A stretch of 10,995 nt of DNA from Spongospora subterranea (lineage: Eukaryota; Endomyxa; Phytomyxea; Plasmodiophorida; Plasmodiophoridae). The stretch spans positions 1 through 10,995 of the forward strand of contig OUQQ01000648.1 in assembly GCA_900404475.1 (NCBI GenBank). Reading direction: 5' to 3'. The stretch's first letter is position 1. Each line of letters begins with the position of its first letter. The position numbers were made by a program, and so were the translations under genes. The notes below the pieces were generated by a model. That model worked only from the letters and a program-made list of their open reading frames with translations. It was not told where the DNA came from and ran no database searches. Below, piece by piece: positions 6,810-10,995 of the stretch.

Positions 6810-7400
6810 GCAATCCCATCGGTGTCCACTATATCGCCTTCAATTGAACTGGGGTTCCCAGACGCACGTGACGCACCAGTTGCCGATGCCTTTACTTCAG
6901 CAGAACCCAGCATCGCGCGGCGAAAGCACGCGGCTCAATGGCACATTTCGGCTGGTGGGCGAAGCGTCACTTCGCGCTCAACGACAATGATTCAGGACAC
7001 TTTCTGATCTGCGATATCGCTTTCCTAGTGCTTATCGTATATATGGTGACATTCTGTCGCCAAAACCCAAACAACTATGTTCCCGAGTCGTTGAGGTTCA
7101 TAATCGCCCCCGATCGAGCTGTGTACCCGCACAATCGTGGTCTCCTCGTCGAACAGCATTTGACTTTAGCTGCGTCGACGTTGGGCGAAATCGCTGGGTA
7201 GTTCACGATGAGCAATTCTGCTCCGATTGTTGACACGACCCTATATCGACCTGTTCGATCATCGCAAAATAATGGGATTTCAACAGGTATTGGCGAAAGT
7301 TGGAGCCGAACAGGTTCTGGAATCCGGTTCTGGGTATCGAAAATAAATAATAAAGAACGAAGTTTTCTGCGAACGATGCGGTTTATTGAGGAGGAAGGCG
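6810..7400. other. Unresolved stretch, probably 5' exons of the upstream-reading gene
   Basis: On - a long frame without ATG is open from about 7400 down to a TAG at 7077-7075, with protein-like text such as YRVVSTIGAELLIVNYPA. Another frame from ATG 7162 reads MLFDEETTIVRVHSSIGGDY. A third, around 6950-6902, reads PKCAIEPRAFAARCWVLL and precedes a GTAAAG. Splice choices among them are ambiguous. On + two frames (6938-7201 and 7208-7420) are also open, with AATAAATAATAAA at about 7340-7352. I can support no single gene model here. Confidence 0.3.
7382..7387 (-). terminator. Poly(A) signal of the Pro-rich protein gene
   Basis: TTTATT on + reads AATAAA on -, 14 bases past the stop codon of the gene ending at 7401, implying a very short 3' untranslated region. 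Confidence 0.5.
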
Positions 7401-7799
7401 TTATATGTGATAAACGATGATGAATACGAGTATCAATGGAATGAGCGATATTCCATATCTCATATTACCACTGTTGCGATCATTCCAGTGACCGGGTCGG
7501 GCGAATTTCTCCCGATACCGAGTTTCATAACGCTCTTGCGGTGATGACTTTCGACTAGGAGATGGCGATGGTGCTGGTGAAGATGGTAAATCAGGTTCAG
7601 GTTTGGTCGGTGGAGCGGGCGGAGGTGGGTTTGCGGCAGGCAATATTGGGGGCGATGGGTCAGGTTGGATGGCGTATGTTGGCAATGGCGCTCGGTACTG
7701 ATCATGACATGATTGGGTGGCCGATACCCCTCTGGGTATCGCCAGGCTGTATATCATGACCATTACCAGCCAATGCGCTCCTAACCGTCTTAATCCCAT
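7401..7799 (-). CDS. Secreted Pro-rich protein with hydrophobic C-terminal tail
   Basis: Single-exon frame of 132 aa starting at an ATG at 7799. The N-terminus is a signal peptide: two arginines, a hydrophobic core (LVMVMIYSLAI, 11-21) and a likely cleavage after VSA (27). The middle (about 35-90) is dominated by Pro, Ser and Ala (PPPPAPP, SPAPSPSPS), followed by a charged stretch (RYETRYREKFARP). The protein ends in a hydrophobic segment (ISLIPLILVFIIVYHI) with no positive charge after it, preceded by small residues in NSGN. This layout suggests a GPI-anchored surface protein, or a type I membrane protein with no cytosolic tail. One cysteine remains after the signal peptide. No family is recognised. 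It is 152 bp downstream of the kinase gene in the same orientation. Confidence 0.68.
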   Translation of the reverse strand: MGLRRLGAHWLVMVMIYSLAIPRGVSATQSCHDQYRAPLPTYAIQPDPSPPILPAANPPPPAPPTKPEPDLPSSPAPSPSPSRKSSPQERYETRYREKFARPGHWNDRNSGNMRYGISLIPLILVFIIVYHI

Positions 7800-7951
7800 C
7801 GCTGGCTAAACAGGATTAGAGATTATCGGAACACCACGATTGAGAGATTTAACTAGAAACTCTCTTTCCGTTGGCCCCTTATGCGTGATTGTTCCGATTG
7901 AGCCATGACTCATTCATTGTCCGATAATCCAGTCAATATATAATGACATGT

Positions 7952-9752
7952 CTATATTACATCGGGGATCTCGTCAAACAAATCCAATGATAATGGAGAT
8001 CTCCTACTTCCGCTGTGATTTCCTTGATCGGCCTTCGTTATGCATCGATTGTTGTTTGACTGAAACCTCTTCAAATTACTCCTGACCGATGCGTTCTCGT
8101 CAACCAAGAGGATCTGTTCGTTAAGCTGGCTTCGGAATATGTACTGGACCATATCTTTCATAGGCTGGAATTCACTCTCGTCTTTGATCCAGTCGTGTTC
8201 CAGTAGCTGCCTGGCATTTAACCGTCGCACAGGGTCTCGATCGAGACATAGAGAAACGAACTGATGAAACTGCAGAGTCCATTGCATGTCTTCTGGCAAC
8301 TTTGGAGTCAAGGTTGAAGAGCGTATTTTATCTAAAGCACTTGATAGTGGCTCGTTGGAATACGGTGGTTTACCTTGCTGCGCCAATTCTATGGCTGTAA
8401 TACCAAGTGACCATATATCGGATGATGTTGTACCATTGCAGCCATTCATAACCTATACCATCGCTCAATGCAAATCATTACTTATTTGTTTACAGAGCTT
8501 TTTACCTCCGGTGCCATCCACAGCAATGTACCAGAGGGTCGATTCCGCTTGGCATTATTTGCATCCTGATTATCAATCTGATCCGATACACCGAAGTCTG
8601 CTAATTTAACTTTGCCATCGGCTGTCATTAATATATTGGAGCATTTGATATCATGGTGAATGATGGATTTATCATGCAGGTATGCGAGCCCTAATAGAGT
8701 CGATCGAATAATCGCGGCAATTTGCCCCTCCGATATACGTTTCGGGGTTCGTTGAACTATGTCCAAAATACTGCCAGCTTCACATAATTCGGTGATGATC
8801 CACTATCAAGAGCGTGTCAGATGTGACAACGTTGGTTCAGTATTACAGACATACCAGACGATTCTGAGAATCATGGAGCGATCCGAAATATGTGACAATA
8901 TTAGGATGACGACATTGTAAAAGTAATCGCTCTTCTTCATCTATGTGCATGGGGTCAGTTGCCCCCAATTCGTTACTAGATTGGGCGCCGCCTTTCGCCA
9001 GTGGAGATCGTTTTTTTGGGCTAGCATTACCAGCCGCAGCAGCTCGCTTTCGATATTTGCTGATAATTTTTATTGCCAATGGATATTGTGTGTGGCGGTG
9101 TCGACCTCGATAAACCTCGGCGAAGGACCCTACCGAACCACATTTCATCATGATGCCAGTCAAATAAAGCGGAACACAGAAAATTACCTTTACCAATCAG
9201 CGAATCAAGCTCGAAACTGTTTTCAGCGGATCCAATCGCTGACCATTGGAAAAGTGGCGACAAATGAGAAACATGTTGCACATTGTATATTCCATGCAGC
9301 AAGTTTGTGAAGGACCTTACCCAACGGTCCCGTTCTTGTTCGTTACGGCACTGGAACCTTACATCTCTATTATTGGAATGGAAAATAAGGGAGAAAATAC
9401 ACTGGGACAGGGGAACAGGAAATTCAGTCGAAGAAGGCGATATAGGTTCGACTTTAACTAATGTGTGGATAGGAGCCGATGACGAGGGATGAAGCAAAAC
9501 GGATATTCTATTAGAAGCTGTGGTAGTTTGCCTCCAGTCGATAGTGTTGGCAAGAAAATTAGCCTTTAACCACCTGGTGGAAGGCGCACTACGATAGGGA
9601 TGGTATAGGACCCAATCGCCAACATTGATATCAATATAGTCAGGCACCCGAGGAGACGAAACTGGATTGGTCGACAATAACGGAGGAGGTGGGGATGGTA
9701 AAGATGAATTCTGAGGTGTTATGACGTCAGCGTTGGTGTTGATAACAGGCAT
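7952..9752 (-). CDS. PH domain + STE20-family (GCK/MST-like) protein kinase, four exons
   Basis: Predicted Ser/Thr kinase. Exons on - are 9752-9188, 9129-8855, 8802-8506 and 8452-7952. Introns of 58, 52 and 53 bp are GT-AG (intron 2 has GTATGT and CTGAC), giving 545 aa. An in-frame TGA lies just before the ATG. Residues 1-40 are Ser/Pro-rich. About 44-153 resembles a PH domain, ending in NRDVRFQCRNEQERDRWVRSF with the characteristic Trp (144). The kinase domain starts near 183: glycine loop IGKGSFAEVYRG (186-197), Lys209 in PLAIKII, a basic insert of about 35 residues (212-248), HPNIV (263-267), catalytic HHDIKCSN (329-336), DFG (349-351), GTLLWMAPE (371-379), SSDIWSLGITAIELA (389-403) and GKPPYS. 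HHD replaces the usual HRD, making it a non-RD kinase with Asp331 intact. No CRIB domain is visible, unlike Cla4/PAK kinases. PH would target membrane phosphoinositides. The 70 C-terminal residues are unassigned. Confidence 0.92.
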
Positions 9753-9990
9753 TGGAACTTGGATGGACGATATTCAATCCTGATCGGGGTACTCGCCGTA
9801 TCCAATCCAACCAGTTCATATCCGGACGGCCTGGACCAAACTCGGCTTCTATACCCCTTTCCGTCGTGGGTCGGAATTGTTGATTCACCAATCCCAGTCC
9901 GGATGTAGTGTGTCACCGGTTTCGACTTCCCTCCCCATTCGTTCCGTGTTGACCTTCATTCCAAAGTCGTCATCCTAATCGAAAAGCAAT
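9753..9990. promoter_or_regulatory. Shared upstream region of two divergent genes
   Basis: 238 bases separate the start codon of the kinase (- strand, 9752) from that of the extensin-like protein (+ strand, 9991), so both promoters must lie here or overlap the 5' ends. No TATA box or clear dyad element is visible. A - strand frame across 9916-9719 is open but lacks an ATG and is taken as chance. Confidence 0.5.
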
Positions 9991-10725
9991 ATGACAGTTA
10001 TGATGAAATGGGGCTCATCATTGATCATTGTAACGTTGGTGATGACATGCAATCTGGTAACGATATCAGGTCAGCCACTGCCACAGCCACAGGCTCCACT
10101 GGTCGGTGGTACGGTACAGAGGCCAGCAACGGTCACGCCTGCATCGATCACAGTGAGATCAGGAGGCCAATCACCTGGATTATACTCATCGCCCATATCA
10201 TCATCATCATTCTATACTGGCCCTGTCCCTCCTAAAATTCCTCCTCCTCCGCCGACGATCCCGGTGTCGGTCCCACGTCCAGTGCCCGTCAAGCCGCTCT
10301 ACAACCCTCCTGCAAAGCCGCTCTACAACCCTCCTGCAAAGCCGCTCTACAACCCTCCGGCAAAGCCGCTATACAACCCTCCGGCGAAGCCGCTATACAA
10401 CCCTCCGGCGAAGCCGCTCTACAAGCCGACTTGCGCGCCATCGCCAGCTCCAGTAGTTGTGAGACCGCCACCCAGGCCTGCTCCTGCCTTGTACACACCT
10501 GCTCCAGTGAAGGTGGCACCGCCACAACCTGCGACGTACGGGCCAGGGGCGACGCCCGCAAGCACGAAGACAGGCACACGAAAAGGAAGTAGTGCGACCT
10601 CACCCCAAGGAGCATCAGATACCAAAAAAAGTTCCTGGTTCGGTGACGTCAACCCTGCTTCTATCAGCCATCCAACCGGTGTAGCAGCTTTGATTGGCTT
10701 GATTGTACTTGCTCTGATTGTCTAA
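9991..10725 (+). CDS. Extensin-like secreted protein with KPLYNPPA repeats and probable GPI anchor
   Basis: Single-exon frame of 244 aa. A signal peptide covers 1-27 (WGSSLIIVTLVMTCNLV, cleavage likely after ISG). A Pro/Ser/Thr-rich region follows, with SSPISSSSF and PPKIPPPPP. Residues 101-140 are five perfect copies of KPLYNPPA, followed by KPLYKP. The rest is again Pro/Ala-rich, then a Ser/Thr/Lys-rich linker (TKTGTRKGSSATS). The C-terminus is a hydrophobic run (GVAALIGLIVLALIV) ending exactly at the stop, the hallmark of a GPI-anchor signal, with small residues upstream. Extensin-like repeats of this kind are typical of cell-wall or surface proteins and offer Tyr for cross-linking and Pro/Ser for O-glycosylation. 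Function in this organism is inferred from layout only. Divergent from the kinase gene. Confidence 0.82.
   Translation: MTVMMKWGSSLIIVTLVMTCNLVTISGQPLPQPQAPLVGGTVQRPATVTPASITVRSGGQSPGLYSSPISSSSFYTGPVPPKIPPPPPTIPVSVPRPVPVKPLYNPPAKPLYNPPAKPLYNPPAKPLYNPPAKPLYNPPAKPLYKPTCAPSPAPVVVRPPPRPAPALYTPAPVKVAPPQPATYGPGATPASTKTGTRKGSSATSPQGASDTKKSSWFGDVNPASISHPTGVAALIGLIVLALIV
10291..10428 (+). repeat. 24-bp coding minisatellite (5 full units plus a partial)
   Basis: Units start at 10291, 10315, 10339, 10363 and 10387, with a partial at 10411-10428. Each encodes KPLYNPPA. Differences are confined to silent third positions (ctc/cta in Leu, cct/ccg in Pro, gca/gcg in Ala) and change stepwise along the array: units 1-2 are cct-gca, unit 3 is ccg-gca, units 4-5 are cta with ccg-gcg. 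This indicates local duplication with selection on the protein. Confidence 0.95.
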
Positions 10726-10899
10726 ATGCATGAAATTCCCTTATCAAAACGAAAAATATCATCAGAAATACATCAACATGAAACATTCGGCAAACTTTCA
10801 ATGATTAATTTCGGGTTGGAGATCAGCAGGATTTCTCAATGCACTTAGTAGGCGGTGTTATGTACAGCAATGACTCTCAATAATCGCTTGCATCTACGG
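10726..10899. other. 3' flank of the extensin-like gene, nothing recognised
   Basis: A 174-base AT-rich gap with no canonical AATAAA on + and no frame of note. If the partial frame that ends at 10900 is real, this is a convergent 3'-3' intergenic region. Confidence 0.4.
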
Positions 10900-10995
10900 T
10901 TAAGCCTGTACAGGTAGGTCGCCGTACCAGCCCATCATCAATAATTGGACCCCTCCGTGTCCGTGTCCGTTTGGGTGCAGTGGGGCGGTACCTAC
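10900..10995 (-). CDS. Possible C-terminal end of a protein running off the window
   Basis: From the last base down to a TAA at 10902-10900, one - frame is open for 31 codons. It reads HPNGHGHGGVQLLMMGW and ends WYGDLPVQA, which looks more protein-like than the alternatives. It is only 96 bases, the start is outside the window, and I recognise no family. The + strand is open here too, so this is tentative. Confidence 0.25.
   Translation of the reverse strand, partial: VGTAPLHPNGHGHGGVQLLMMGWYGDLPVQA

Noticed and set aside
6938..7420. Two + strand open frames (87 and 70 codons) with AATAAATAATAAA following
   Set aside because: Protein-like in part, but no upstream exon, signal or family emerges, and the - strand of the same region carries competing coding-like frames. 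Left unresolved, not called.
9027..9187. Unspliced continuation of kinase exon 1 past LDSLIGKG
   Set aside because: It would end the protein in the glycine loop. Splicing 9187-9130 restores GKGSFAEVYRG and the rest of the kinase domain.
10289..10652. Antisense frames over the KPLYNPPA repeats (repetitive Ala/Gly/Cys text)
   Set aside because: They are the complement of the 24-bp coding repeat and have no start context, signal or splice support.

Overview
The window is eukaryotic nuclear DNA from a compact genome. Five genes are interrupted by very short GT-AG introns (mostly 52-63 bp, often with a CTGAC- or TAAC-like branch site). Poly(A) signals lie close behind several stop codons and intergenic gaps are a few hundred bases. 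Gene content (Rab5, eIF4E, a PH-plus-STE20-family kinase, secreted Pro-rich proteins with hydrophobic tails) together with Harbinger and mariner relics fits a unicellular or filamentous microbe. An early-diverging (chytrid-like) fungus is my best guess, but the sequence alone does not settle the lineage.

Left part (1 to about 2130) is a transposon graveyard. It holds two inverted, broken copies of a PIF/Harbinger transposase N-terminal region, a large foldback inverted repeat (806-1010 against 1194-1432), a 37-bp tandem repeat (1574-1682), and a frameshifted C-terminal relic of a mariner-like transposase (about 1700-2150). 2150-3125 holds no gene I can support.

Central part (3126-5433) carries three compact genes that I could rebuild exon by exon: a Rab5-type GTPase on + (five exons, 206 aa); a small secreted six-cysteine protein on - (two exons, 85 aa), convergent with Rab5; and cap-binding factor eIF4E on - (four exons, 190 aa). 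5434-5910 lies upstream of eIF4E and holds no confident gene.

From 5911 to about 6810 on - the sequence reads as a chain of six coding exons of an unrecognised, cysteine-containing protein. Its 5' end, somewhere between 6810 and 7400, is unresolved. 7401-7799 (-) is a single-exon Pro-rich protein with a signal peptide and a hydrophobic C-terminal tail.

Right part: 7952-9752 (-) is a four-exon, 545-aa protein with an N-terminal PH-like domain and a C-terminal GCK/MST-like STE20-family kinase. It is divergent, across a 238-bp shared upstream region, from 9991-10725 (+), a 244-aa secreted extensin-like protein with five tandem KPLYNPPA units and a probable GPI-anchor tail. The last 96 bases may hold the C-terminal end of a further - strand gene that runs off the window.

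The genes are not an operon. Rab5 (early endosome), eIF4E (translation initiation), the kinase (signalling) and three predicted secreted or surface proteins are individually transcribed. I see no defence system, CRISPR array, tRNA or rRNA.
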